DNA of 40,394 nucleotides, taken from IMG/VR virus record IMGVR_UViG_3300027734_000136, positions 1 to 40,394 of that record; one strand, 5' to 3'. Below are positions 14,508 through 21,956 of this stretch, piece by piece; positions within the stretch are counted from its first letter, which is position 1, and each line of letters begins with the position of its first letter. The position numbers were made by a program, and so were the translations under genes. Under the pieces are notes generated by a model. The model had not been told where the DNA came from and did not search any database. It saw only the letters and a list, made by a program, of their open reading frames with translations. The DNA is from a virus.

Positions 14508-14744
14508 ATGTTATTTGGAATCTTTATCGTAGTAGTAGCAGTAGCTACAGCTTACTTATTAAACAAGTCTAAGATCTCTAAAGCTATTGAAAACGCAAAG
14601 GAAGCGATTACTCCAGCAGTTGAAGAAGTAGTAGAAGTAGTAGAAAAGGTAGAAAAGGTAGCTCCTAAGAATGAAGTAGCGAAAAAAGCTTCAAAAGCAG
14701 CTAAAGACGCTAAAGCAATAGTTAAACAAGCAAAAAAGAAGTAA
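14508..14744 (+). CDS. Small membrane-anchored Ala/Lys-rich protein
   Basis: A 78-residue protein with one N-terminal hydrophobic helix (LFGIFIVVVAVATAYLL, about 2-18), followed by a charged coil-forming region with EEVVEVVEKVEKVAPK and an Ala/Lys-rich end (AKKASKAAKDAKAIVKQAKKK). It would be anchored in the membrane with the basic tail in the cytoplasm, or be a lipid-interacting virion part. It is the first gene after the island and one base before the next gene. No family recognised; low sequence complexity makes homology hard to judge. Confidence 0.6.
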   Translation: MLFGIFIVVVAVATAYLLNKSKISKAIENAKEAITPAVEEVVEVVEKVEKVAPKNEVAKKASKAAKDAKAIVKQAKKK

Positions 14745-14745
14745 A

Positions 14746-15000
14746 ATGTCAGAAAAAGTTACGTTAACACAGGAAGAACTTAAAGAGTTCCAAGGTCTTA
14801 GAGAAGAAATCTTCGAAACAATCGGAGTTTTAGGTGATTTAAATTACAAAAAGACTCTTTTAGAGTTTGAGATTGAGAATTTAAACAGTATTATTAAGCA
14901 GAACGCTTTAAAAGAAAAAGCCCTATTGACAGGGTTTGGCACTAAGTACGGTAATGGTTCTATCGACGTAGAAACCGGCGTTATCACACCAATACAATAA
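14746..15000 (+). CDS. Small coiled-coil protein
   Basis: An 84-residue protein. Residues 8-60 form a continuous helix with heptad-like hydrophobic spacing (ELKEFQGLREEIFETIGVLG, then LLEFEIENLNSIIKQ). A conserved-looking turn follows, TKYGNGSIDVETGVITPIQ, at the C-terminus. Helix plus KYGxGSI/TGxITP ends occur in small proteins of many T4-like marine phages, beside tail genes, with no known role. Its place just before the sheath gene suggests an assembly helper, but this is not shown. Confidence 0.6.
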   Translation: MSEKVTLTQEELKEFQGLREEIFETIGVLGDLNYKKTLLEFEIENLNSIIKQNALKEKALLTGFGTKYGNGSIDVETGVITPIQ

Positions 15001-15024
15001 ATTAGGTTTTGCCATCATTACCAG

Positions 15025-15033
15025 CTATTTATT
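15025..15033 (+). promoter_or_regulatory. Promoter-like motif CTATTTATT
   Basis: The motif ends 20 bases before the sheath ATG, the same distance as upstream of 7222. An AAATA that could pair with TATTT lies a few bases downstream. Confidence 0.45.
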
Positions 15034-15053
15034 ATCAGAAATAAACACATAAA

Positions 15054-16826
15054 ATGGCAGAAGCATTAATTAGTCCTGGCGTTTTCCTTAGAGAAAACGA
15101 CCTTTCTCAAATAACAGCAGGTCCAATTACAGTAGGATCGGCTTTAATCGGCCCTACAGTAGTAGGAAAAGTGAATATCCCAACCCTTGTAACTTCATAC
15201 TCAGAGTATAAAGCTAAGTACGGAACTACTTTCATTTCTGGAGGTAATACACAAGAGTACTTAACTTCTCAAGCAGCTTACAACTACTTCCAACAAGGAG
15301 GTACTTCGTTGTTAGTAACGAGAGTAGCGAGTGGTTCTTATACTGCAGCTACTTCTTCTACAGTTGTTAATAGCTTAGGTTCAGCTTCTTTCCAAATAAG
15401 TACTTTATCAGTAGGTACAGTGATGAATAATAGCCAAGGCGCTACTACAGCAACTAACGGCTTGTTACCTTCTGGTTCTGCTGACAACGTTAGATGGCAG
15501 ATCTCTCAAGCTGATTCGGCTTCAGGGTACTTTACTCTACTTGTTAGACAAGGAAATGATTACACACAAGGACAAACAGTATTAGAAACCTGGACTAATT
15601 TATCTCTAGATCCAAATCAAAACAACTATATTGCATACGTAATTGGAGATCAAGATCAAAGAGTGGCTTATGATGAAAGCGGTGCTGCTTATTTAAATAT
15701 AACAGGCAGTTACCCTAACAGATCTAATTATATTAGAGTATCTAGCGTATATTTTCCAACACCAAACTACTTAGATCCGCAAGGTCGAGCATATGCGGCT
15801 TATACAGCTTCTATTCCTTTAAACGGTAGCGGATCTGCAAACGGTAGCTTTGGTGGTGCAACTGGTGCTTTATACGGAGGTTTATTATCAAACGGAAGTG
15901 CTTCTGTTGCATTAAATTTATTCGAACAAATTCCAACAGTAGCTGCAACAGCTGCTGCTAACAATATTCAAGGTCTAGTTAATAATGACTACGACGTCGC
16001 AATTAGCTTACTTGCAAATTCAGATGCCTATGCTTATAACGCAATTTACGCACCAGGTATTACTAATCAGAACGCTGCAAGTCAAGTATCTACTTTATTA
16101 AGCACGGTTCAAAACCGCGGTGATGCTATTGCAGTAGTTGACATGGTTGGATACAATCAAAATATTACAGCAGTAACTACTGGAGCTCAATCTTACGATA
16201 ATTCATACGGTGCTACATATTGGCCTTGGGTTCAAGTAAGATCCCAAGAAACAGGTAGATTAAACTTCGTACCGGCCTCTACTATTATCCCAGGAGTATA
16301 TGAATACAATGATAAAGTATCTGCTGAGTGGTTTGCACCTGCAGGTCTTAACAGAGGAGGTTTACCAACAGTAATCCAGCCAGAAAGAAGATTAACAGTA
16401 GCACAAAGAAACACTTTATATACAGGTAAAGTAAACCCAATCGCAGTATTCCCAGGTCAAGGTACAGTAGTATATGGTCAAAAGACTTTACAAGCTAGAG
16501 CTTCTGCTTTAGATAGAGTAAATGTAAGACGTTTATTAATCGCATTGAAGGGATATATTGGTCAAATTGCAGAAACATTAGTATTTGAACAAAATACTGC
16601 TGTAACTAGAAATAAATTCTTATCTCAAGTTAACCCTTACTTAGAGTATGTACAACAGAGACAAGGTTTATATGCATTCAGAGTGGTAATGGACGAAACC
16701 AATAACACACCAGATGTAATCGATAGAAACTTACTTGTAGGTGCTATCTACTTACAGCCAACTAGAACAGCTGAATACATCCAATTAGATTTCAACGTAT
16801 TACCAACTGGAGTAACATTCGGTTAA
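15054..16826 (+). CDS. gp18: Tail sheath protein (T4 gp18-like)
   Basis: A 590-residue protein of the contractile tail sheath family. The N-terminus LISPGVFLRENDLSQI has the SPGV motif typical of sheath subunits. The C-terminal domain includes RLLIALKGYIGQIAETLVFE and a final strand region AEYIQLDFNVLPTG, which matches the conserved sheath core that links neighbouring subunits. The central part, about 100-430, is more variable and surface-exposed in known sheaths. Length is near the 659 residues of T4 gp18. It would polymerise around the tube and contract during infection. It lies directly ahead of a duplicated-domain protein and the tube gene. Confidence 0.92.
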   Translation: MAEALISPGVFLRENDLSQITAGPITVGSALIGPTVVGKVNIPTLVTSYSEYKAKYGTTFISGGNTQEYLTSQAAYNYFQQGGTSLLVTRVASGSYTAATSSTVVNSLGSASFQISTLSVGTVMNNSQGATTATNGLLPSGSADNVRWQISQADSASGYFTLLVRQGNDYTQGQTVLETWTNLSLDPNQNNYIAYVIGDQDQRVAYDESGAAYLNITGSYPNRSNYIRVSSVYFPTPNYLDPQGRAYAAYTASIPLNGSGSANGSFGGATGALYGGLLSNGSASVALNLFEQIPTVAATAAANNIQGLVNNDYDVAISLLANSDAYAYNAIYAPGITNQNAASQVSTLLSTVQNRGDAIAVVDMVGYNQNITAVTTGAQSYDNSYGATYWPWVQVRSQETGRLNFVPASTIIPGVYEYNDKVSAEWFAPAGLNRGGLPTVIQPERRLTVAQRNTLYTGKVNPIAVFPGQGTVVYGQKTLQARASALDRVNVRRLLIALKGYIGQIAETLVFEQNTAVTRNKFLSQVNPYLEYVQQRQGLYAFRVVMDETNNTPDVIDRNLLVGAIYLQPTRTAEYIQLDFNVLPTGVTFG

Positions 16827-16848
16827 TAAAGAATAAAAAAACAACTCG

Positions 16849-17706
16849 ATGAAGAATAATACAAAAGTTAGATTACATTTATCTAAGCAATTGTTTGAAT
16901 CTCTGACAAAAGAGATTCTTAAAGAAGCAAAAGCTAACGACGGTTATACTGTAGCAGTTAAACAACCTAAGACACCGAAGCAATCTAAGTCTCAAGCAAC
17001 TTCTCCGGAAGTTCAAAAAACTGACGCCGAAGCGATGATGGGAGAAGTACATGCTCAAGCAGATACTAAGAAGATGGAGAAGATGAAAGAAATGGAGATG
17101 AATGTAGCAGAAGAAGGTCAATTAAACGAAATAGATCCAGCTACATCTTGGGAAGCTATCGCAGCAGGTATGGCAGCTATTGGATTAGCACCTCTTGCTA
17201 TCGATAAAATGCACAAGTGGTGGGAGAAAAAACACCCAAAAAGTTTTAAAGCAGCTCAAAAACTTAGCGGTGCTATAGATAAACAGATGGGAGGCAACAC
17301 ACCTGGTCAAGGACATGGTGTTGATACAAGTAAAACTTTTGGTCCACAAAACGAAATCTCTAGCGAAGGTATTGCAGCATTAGTTGGTTTAATTCCAGGA
17401 GTAGTCCTTACAGCAGCTATCATTAAGGATATCGTAGCATATATGAAAGATAATAACCTTAAAGGTATTGACGGTTTTAAGCAAGCTTATAAAGCTGTAG
17501 GCGGTGCTGCTTCTGCACACATGGATAGAAAAGTAGGCGGTAATCAACCAGGAGAAACACATTCAGTAAATCCAGGTAAGACTTTCGGTCCGAATGAAGA
17601 TACTTTAAAGGAATATGAGCACCATTACGAAGTAAGAAACGGTGAATGCCGTAGATATAATGACGAAGGTGAATATACAGTAGTTTCCATGCATCATTGC
17701 CGTTAA
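16849..17706 (+). CDS. Hypothetical protein with internally duplicated module
   Basis: A 285-residue protein between sheath and tube genes. Residues 1-95 are charged and helical with a low-complexity Lys/Gln linker. Two copies of a module follow: about 101-169 and 171-251. Each has a hydrophobic helix (IAAGMAAIGLAPLAI; IAALVGLIPGVVLTAAII), an amphipathic stretch, then a conserved block ending MGGNTPGQGHGVDTSKTFGP and VGGNQPGETHSVNPGKTFGP. The C-terminus is His/Cys-containing. The hydrophobic helices suggest membrane contact or burial in a virion complex. Position implies a late, tail-associated role. I recognise no family. Confidence 0.7.
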   Translation: MKNNTKVRLHLSKQLFESLTKEILKEAKANDGYTVAVKQPKTPKQSKSQATSPEVQKTDAEAMMGEVHAQADTKKMEKMKEMEMNVAEEGQLNEIDPATSWEAIAAGMAAIGLAPLAIDKMHKWWEKKHPKSFKAAQKLSGAIDKQMGGNTPGQGHGVDTSKTFGPQNEISSEGIAALVGLIPGVVLTAAIIKDIVAYMKDNNLKGIDGFKQAYKAVGGAASAHMDRKVGGNQPGETHSVNPGKTFGPNEDTLKEYEHHYEVRNGECRRYNDEGEYTVVSMHHCR

Positions 17707-17724
17707 TAAGTTTTGCATTAATAG

Positions 17725-17733
17725 ATATTTATA
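17725..17733 (+). promoter_or_regulatory. Promoter-like motif ATATTTATA
   Basis: This copy ends 16 bases before the tube ATG, in a 43-base gap. An extra promoter here would give the highly needed tube protein its own message, closed by the terminator at 18254. Confidence 0.4.
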
Positions 17734-17749
17734 TAAAACATAGAATAAA

Positions 17750-18235
17750 ATGCCAGTATTAGATCCAAATGAAATTATGTTTACGGCCTTTGAACCAACC
17801 GTTCAGAACCGTTTCATCATGTATATTGACGGTATCCCTTCATTTATGATCAAAAGTGCAACTGCACCAAACATCAACTTGAACGAAGTTAAAATCGACC
17901 ATATCAACGTTTACCGTAAGATTAAGGGTAAGGCTGAGTGGCAAGATATGACTTTAAACTTATACAACCCAATCTCTCCTTCAGGTCAACAAGCCGTAAT
18001 GGAGTGGATTCGTTTATCACATGAATCAGTAACTGGCCGTGATGGTTATTCTGACTTCTACAAAAAAGACCTTAACTTATCTATCTTAGGACCAGTAGGC
18101 GATGTAGTATCAGAGTGGATTATCAAAGGAGCTTTCGTTAAGACATCAAACTTTGGTTCTTACGATTGGTCTAATCAAGACGCTATCACAATTGAATTAG
18201 GTATAGGAATGGATTATTGTATCCTTAACTACTAA
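17750..18235 (+). CDS. gp19: Tail tube protein (T4 gp19-like)
   Basis: A 161-residue protein matching T4-type tail tube subunits in length (T4 gp19 is 163) and pattern. The N-terminal FTAFEPTVQNRFIMYIDGIPSFMIKSATAP leads to the first beta-sheet, and the strands around INVYRKIKGKAEWQDMTLNLYNPI and GAFVKTSNFGSYDWSNQDAITIELGI are the conserved core. It forms the hexameric rings of the inner tube inside the sheath. The gene is bracketed by a promoter-like motif and a strong terminator, so it probably forms its own late transcript. Confidence 0.92.
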   Translation: MPVLDPNEIMFTAFEPTVQNRFIMYIDGIPSFMIKSATAPNINLNEVKIDHINVYRKIKGKAEWQDMTLNLYNPISPSGQQAVMEWIRLSHESVTGRDGYSDFYKKDLNLSILGPVGDVVSEWIIKGAFVKTSNFGSYDWSNQDAITIELGIGMDYCILNY

Positions 18236-18253
18236 TCGATTAAGAATATTAAG

Positions 18254-18279
18254 AAAGCCGCCTTTTTGGCGGTTTTTTT
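18254..18279 (+). terminator. Rho-independent terminator after the tail tube gene
   Basis: AAAGCCGCC (18254-18262) pairs with GGCGGTTTT (18268-18276) across a TTTTT loop: five G-C pairs, a G-U, then A-U pairs, followed by T to 18279. It is the only strong, GC-rich hairpin with a T-tract that I found in the window, 18 bases after the tube stop. Confidence 0.88.
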
Positions 18280-18301
18280 ATGTAAAAAAGCTATATCTTA
18301 G

Positions 18302-18310
18302 ATATTTATT
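18302..18310 (+). promoter_or_regulatory. Promoter-like motif ATATTTATT
   Basis: Located after the tube terminator and ending 22 bases before the ATG at 18333. As transcription stops at 18279, a new promoter is needed here, which strengthens the reading of the motif as a promoter. Confidence 0.5.
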
Positions 18311-18332
18311 GATATATAACTAAATTAAGATT

Positions 18333-19097
18333 ATGGAAAACCAACCAAAAATGAGTCTCCCTACAGAGACTGTTGAACTACCTTCAAAAGGACTTTTGTA
18401 TCCTTTAGAGAATCCTTTATCTTCTGGCAAAATCGAAATGAAATACATGACTGCTAAAGAAGAGGATATTTTATCTAATCAAAACTATATCCGTCAAGGA
18501 GTAGTATTTGATAAATTATTTCAATCCCTTATTGTATCTAAAATTAACTACGACGACTTAACAGTAGGTGATAAAAATGCAATTTTAATTGCAGCACGTA
18601 TTTTAGGTTACGGTAAAGACTACCAAACTAAGTATCCTCATCCGATTACAGGAGAGGAAGAGCTTATTACTATCGATCTTGCAGAAATAAAGAATAAAGA
18701 AGTTGATTACGATTTATGTAAGAATTTAAATGAGTTTACATTCACCTTACCTCAGTCTAAAAACGAAATTATTTTTAAAATACTAACTCATAGAGATGAA
18801 AAGCAGATTGAAATTGAATTAAAGGGACTTAAAAAAATTAACTTATCTGCAGACGTTACTACAAGACTAAAACAATCTATCGTATCAATTAACGGTAGTA
18901 GAGACAAGAAAGACATTAGAGAGTTTGTAGATACCTACTTATTAGCTACCGATGCTAGAGCTTTAAGAAATTATATGAGAAAAATAACTCCAGACCTAAA
19001 CTTAACTTTTACTTTTGTCGGTTCAGACGGCTACACACAGGAGGGTGTAGATCTACCAATAGAAGCTTCCTTTTTTTATCCTTCCACAGGAGTATAG
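18333..19097 (+). CDS. gp26: T4 gp26-like baseplate/tape-measure chaperone
   Basis: A 254-residue protein of the T4 baseplate family (PF12322, gp26). The family signature is ELPSKGLLYPLENPLSSGKI, MKYMTAKEEDILSN and FDKLFQSLIVSK in the first 70 residues, and a C-terminal half with ALRNYMRKITPDLNL. In T4 it helps assemble the baseplate hub; its place just before the tape measure equals that of the lambda gpG chaperone. It ends at FFYPSTGV. At the FF codons there is a seven-T run (19071-19077), and the next reading frame continues with a conserved-looking sequence lacking a proper start, so a share of ribosomes may shift frame to make a longer product of about 340 residues. T4 gp26 is 208 residues. 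Confidence 0.85.
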   Translation: MENQPKMSLPTETVELPSKGLLYPLENPLSSGKIEMKYMTAKEEDILSNQNYIRQGVVFDKLFQSLIVSKINYDDLTVGDKNAILIAARILGYGKDYQTKYPHPITGEEELITIDLAEIKNKEVDYDLCKNLNEFTFTLPQSKNEIIFKILTHRDEKQIEIELKGLKKINLSADVTTRLKQSIVSINGSRDKKDIREFVDTYLLATDARALRNYMRKITPDLNLTFTFVGSDGYTQEGVDLPIEASFFYPSTGV

Positions 19098-19362
19098 ATC
19101 CGCTCTCTTTACCCAAATACATGAGATAGTATTCTACGGAAAAGGAGGTTATAATTGGGAGACTGTATATAATATGCCTATTTGGCTACGTAATTTCACT
19201 TATAAAACTATGAATGATTTTTACGAAAAACAGCAAGAAGCAAACGATCAAGCTAGTAACAAAGGAAAATTAGTTACAGCTAATAAACCTCTAGCAAAAC
19301 CAGGAATTCCAAACTCAACTAAAGCAATACCTACATATACGAGCAAAGTGTCTAAAAAATAG
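19063..19362 (+). CDS. Frameshift-dependent C-terminal extension of the gp26-like chaperone
   Basis: This frame (+1 or -2 relative to gp26) is open from 19063 to the stop at 19360-19362. It reads FFILPQEYRSALFTQIHEIV, then FYGKGGYNWETVYNMPIWLR, then NFTYKTMNDFYEKQQEANDQ and a Lys/Pro-rich tail. The only ATG (19174) lies inside the conserved-looking YNMPIWLRNF stretch, so starting there would cut the domain in half, and no ribosome site precedes it. The layout, ORF before tape measure plus an overlapping out-of-frame second part rich in aromatic and helical sequence, is that of the lambda G/GT tail chaperones. I infer it is made as a fusion. T4 codes gp51 at this map position. Confidence 0.7.
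   Translation, partial: KLPFFILPQEYRSALFTQIHEIVFYGKGGYNWETVYNMPIWLRNFTYKTMNDFYEKQQEANDQASNKGKLVTANKPLAKPGIPNSTKAIPTYTSKVSKK
19071..19078 (+). other. Candidate programmed frameshift site (T7-A)
   Basis: Seven T followed by A (TTTTTTTA), read in the gp26 frame as TTT-TTT-TAT. A Phe tRNA can re-pair perfectly with UUU after moving by two bases back or one forward, and either move reaches the frame of the downstream extension. The 0-frame stop follows 18 bases after the run (19095-19097). Confidence 0.55.
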
Positions 19363-19371
19363 GCACTTTCT

Positions 19372-19380
19372 CTATTTATA
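19372..19380 (+). promoter_or_regulatory. Promoter-like motif CTATTTATA
   Basis: It lies 3 bases before an ATG at 19384 and 27 bases before the in-frame ATG at 19408. Other copies sit 16-25 bases from a start, which favours 19408 as the tape measure start. Confidence 0.45.
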
Positions 19381-19407
19381 TACATGGACTTACTACGTAA
19401 ATTTTAC

Positions 19408-21723
19408 ATGGCTACTTCAACTGGTGGTGGCGGAAATACTTCTGACGAAGCTGGAAAGACTAATGAAAAATTTGAACAGTTAAAAGAAACAGTAGAAATA
19501 CTAAAAGATTCTTTTGAGAGTATAGGCAGACTTCTTAAAGACGAAATTAACGATAACCTATCGGATGCTGCTAGACAGACTAGAGATTGGGGAAAATCAG
19601 TTGCTTCTGGTATTAATAAAGATCTTCAGAGCATGGCTAAATCTAGCCAAGATATCTTAAAAACACAGATAGCTATAGCAGACGGGTCTATTAAGGAAAG
19701 AGATATAACTAAGCAAAAAAACGAATTTTTAAAGAGAACTGCACAAGCAGAGATAGATATTAAAAATGCTCGAAAGAACCAATTAATCTCTGCAAGCACT
19801 TTCCTTAAGATGACAAGAGAGCTTAAAGAAAAGCAGAAAGAACAATTAGCAGTATATGCACAGCAAGAGATGTACGCAAGAAAGATCGAATCTTCTATGG
19901 GTAATCTCGGTAAAATCTTTAAAGGTCTTGCACAAGTACCTATTGTAGGACAACTTGTCAATGCAGAAAAGATTCTTGAAAAAATGCAAAAAGCAGCCGG
20001 TGAAGGGAAAGGGCAGCTTGGAGTAATGGGCGCTGGAATAAAAGAAACTTTTAAAACAGCAGGCGATAGCTTAACAGACCTTACAACAGTCCTCCCTGGT
20101 ATAGTGACTGGATTTATTGCTCTTGCTAAATTAGCTGCCGACTTTGAATCTAAACAGTTTGAAACAGCTAAAAATTTAGGAGTTAGTGTAGCTAGAGGAA
20201 AAGAATTAAGGACTGGTTTCATAGAGCTTGCAAAAGCTAACTTACAATTAGGTGTAACTGCCGATCAATTAGAAAAATCATACGAAGGTGTACAGAATCA
20301 GTTAGGGTTTATTGTTAAACAAAGTCAAGAGTTTAACTTAAGTACCGCTCTAATTGAAAGACGTACTGGCGCTTCTGCTGAAAGTATGGCATTACTACAG
20401 TTTGCTGCTAAAAAATCAGGAGATACTCTAATGGGAACTTATAAAACCATCTCAGGTATTACTAAAGAAACTGGTGCAAGAGTTAAATTAGAATTATCAG
20501 AAAAGCAGGTACTAGAAGAAGTCGGCAAAGTATCTGCAACCGTATATCAAAATTTTAGAGGTAATTATAAAGAGTTAACAGGAGCAGTAATACAAGCCAA
20601 AGCATTAGGTACTACTCTTGATAAAATTAATGCAACTCAAGATCAGTTTTTAGATTTTGAAACTAGTATACAAAAGCAATTTGAAGCCGAAGTACTAACA
20701 GGCGAAAATTTAGAGTTATCTAAAGCAAGACAGCTTGCCCTTTCTCATGATACTAAAGGGCTAATGGTAGAGCTTAATAGACTTATCGGCGATAATGCAA
20801 AATGGAATCAATTAGATTCTATCTCACAGAGAGCTAAAGCGGAAGCCATAGGTATGAGTAGAGATTCAATTGCAGAAATGTTCAGAGATCAAGAAAAAGC
20901 AAAAGTACTAGGTGAAGCTGCAGGCGCTGATTTACGTACTCAGTATGATATACTAGTTGCACAACACAAAACAAGACAGCAAATAGTAGCTACATTAGGA
21001 GAAGAAGCAGTAAATAGTGCACAACAAGCCTCAGTATCAGAAAAACTTGCTGCTACAATGGATGCTATTAAAAATTCTATTGCACAAATGGCAACTGTAC
21101 TGCTTCCAATGATTACTAAAGTCGCTGATTGGTTAGCTAACATGAAAAATCTTAAAACAGTATTTGCAGGCATTGTCGGTCTATTAGCAGCAGCAGCATC
21201 ATATAGCTTTGCTATAAAAACAGCAAACGCTATAAACTTAGCAATGAGTAGGCAAGAGCTTAGTACAATGGCCTCTCGTTTAGCAGGGGAAACAGCTATA
21301 GCGACAACAAAAGCTGCTGGTGCAGCAAGTTCTGTAACAGCAGGATCAGCCTATTTAGGGCCAGGCGCTATAGCAGTAGGTGCAGCAGCATTCGCAACGT
21401 TAATGGGGTACTTAGCCTATAATTCATCAATGAGCGGAATGGATAGTTTAGGAGCTCCAGGGGATACCGGTGCTAGCGGAGCAGGAGGAGGAGGCGAAAC
21501 AACTGCAATGCCTAGCAGTACTACCTCAATACCTAGCACTGGTATGAGCGCTGCATCAACTCCAGCTTCTTCAACTGCAAGTAGTTCAACCTCTTATACA
21601 CCTTCAGGAACAAATGTAACTTCTGGAAACGGTAAAAGTACAGGAGATGTTTATATAGATGGAGCTAAAATAGGTCAAATTATCTTTAAAAATGCTAATC
21701 AACAGCAATTAAACGTAGTCTAA
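19408..21723 (+). CDS. gp29: Tail tape measure protein (T4 gp29-like position)
   Basis: A 771-residue protein from this start (779 from the ATG at 19384). It is mostly helical with long charged coiled coils (about 30-190), hydrophobic segments near LPGIVTGFIALAKLA, TVFAGIVGLLAAAASYSF and GAIAVGAAAFATLMGYLAY, and a Ser/Thr/Gly-rich linker before a small C-terminal domain ending DVYIDGAKIGQIIFKN. This mix is typical of tape measures, which set tail length and pass through the membrane at DNA entry. The start at 19408 (MATSTGGGGN) is preferred because the promoter-like motif lies only 3 bases before the earlier ATG. It follows the gp26-like chaperone pair, as expected. Confidence 0.82.
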   Translation: MATSTGGGGNTSDEAGKTNEKFEQLKETVEILKDSFESIGRLLKDEINDNLSDAARQTRDWGKSVASGINKDLQSMAKSSQDILKTQIAIADGSIKERDITKQKNEFLKRTAQAEIDIKNARKNQLISASTFLKMTRELKEKQKEQLAVYAQQEMYARKIESSMGNLGKIFKGLAQVPIVGQLVNAEKILEKMQKAAGEGKGQLGVMGAGIKETFKTAGDSLTDLTTVLPGIVTGFIALAKLAADFESKQFETAKNLGVSVARGKELRTGFIELAKANLQLGVTADQLEKSYEGVQNQLGFIVKQSQEFNLSTALIERRTGASAESMALLQFAAKKSGDTLMGTYKTISGITKETGARVKLELSEKQVLEEVGKVSATVYQNFRGNYKELTGAVIQAKALGTTLDKINATQDQFLDFETSIQKQFEAEVLTGENLELSKARQLALSHDTKGLMVELNRLIGDNAKWNQLDSISQRAKAEAIGMSRDSIAEMFRDQEKAKVLGEAAGADLRTQYDILVAQHKTRQQIVATLGEEAVNSAQQASVSEKLAATMDAIKNSIAQMATVLLPMITKVADWLANMKNLKTVFAGIVGLLAAAASYSFAIKTANAINLAMSRQELSTMASRLAGETAIATTKAAGAASSVTAGSAYLGPGAIAVGAAAFATLMGYLAYNSSMSGMDSLGAPGDTGASGAGGGGETTAMPSSTTSIPSTGMSAASTPASSTASSSTSYTPSGTNVTSGNGKSTGDVYIDGAKIGQIIFKNANQQQLNVV

Positions 21724-21724
21724 A

Positions 21725-21955
21725 ATGTCAGTATTAGGTCAAATAAAGAATTCGCAGTTAAGTAAGCAAGGTAAAACTAACCTTACAGGACAGTTCGAAG
21801 GAACTCCTCAAAACGTAGCGACAGTATTAAGAGGCTCTTCCGTTCTTTTAGCTTCCTCTGTAATCCCTGTAAGTCAGAATCCACTAGACGTTACTTATGG
21901 CGCAAAACCACAACCAACATATTTAGATTTCTTAAAAGCCTCTAATAAATCATAA
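21725..21955 (+). CDS. Small hypothetical tail-region protein
   Basis: A 76-residue protein starting two bases after the tape measure stop (TAAAATG) and ending one base before the next ATG. It is Ser/Gln/Pro-rich with one hydrophobic strand region (VATVLRGSSVLLASSVIPV). There are no membrane segments or known motifs. The tight packing among baseplate genes argues for a virion or assembly role. Not recognised. Confidence 0.6.
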   Translation: MSVLGQIKNSQLSKQGKTNLTGQFEGTPQNVATVLRGSSVLLASSVIPVSQNPLDVTYGAKPQPTYLDFLKASNKS

Positions 21956-21956
21956 G

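Noticed and set aside
19626-20222. Long reverse-strand open frame of 198 codons
   Set aside because: It is fully inside the tape measure gene, its protein is Cys/Ser/Leu-rich nonsense typical of antisense to helical coding sequence, and no other gene is on this strand.
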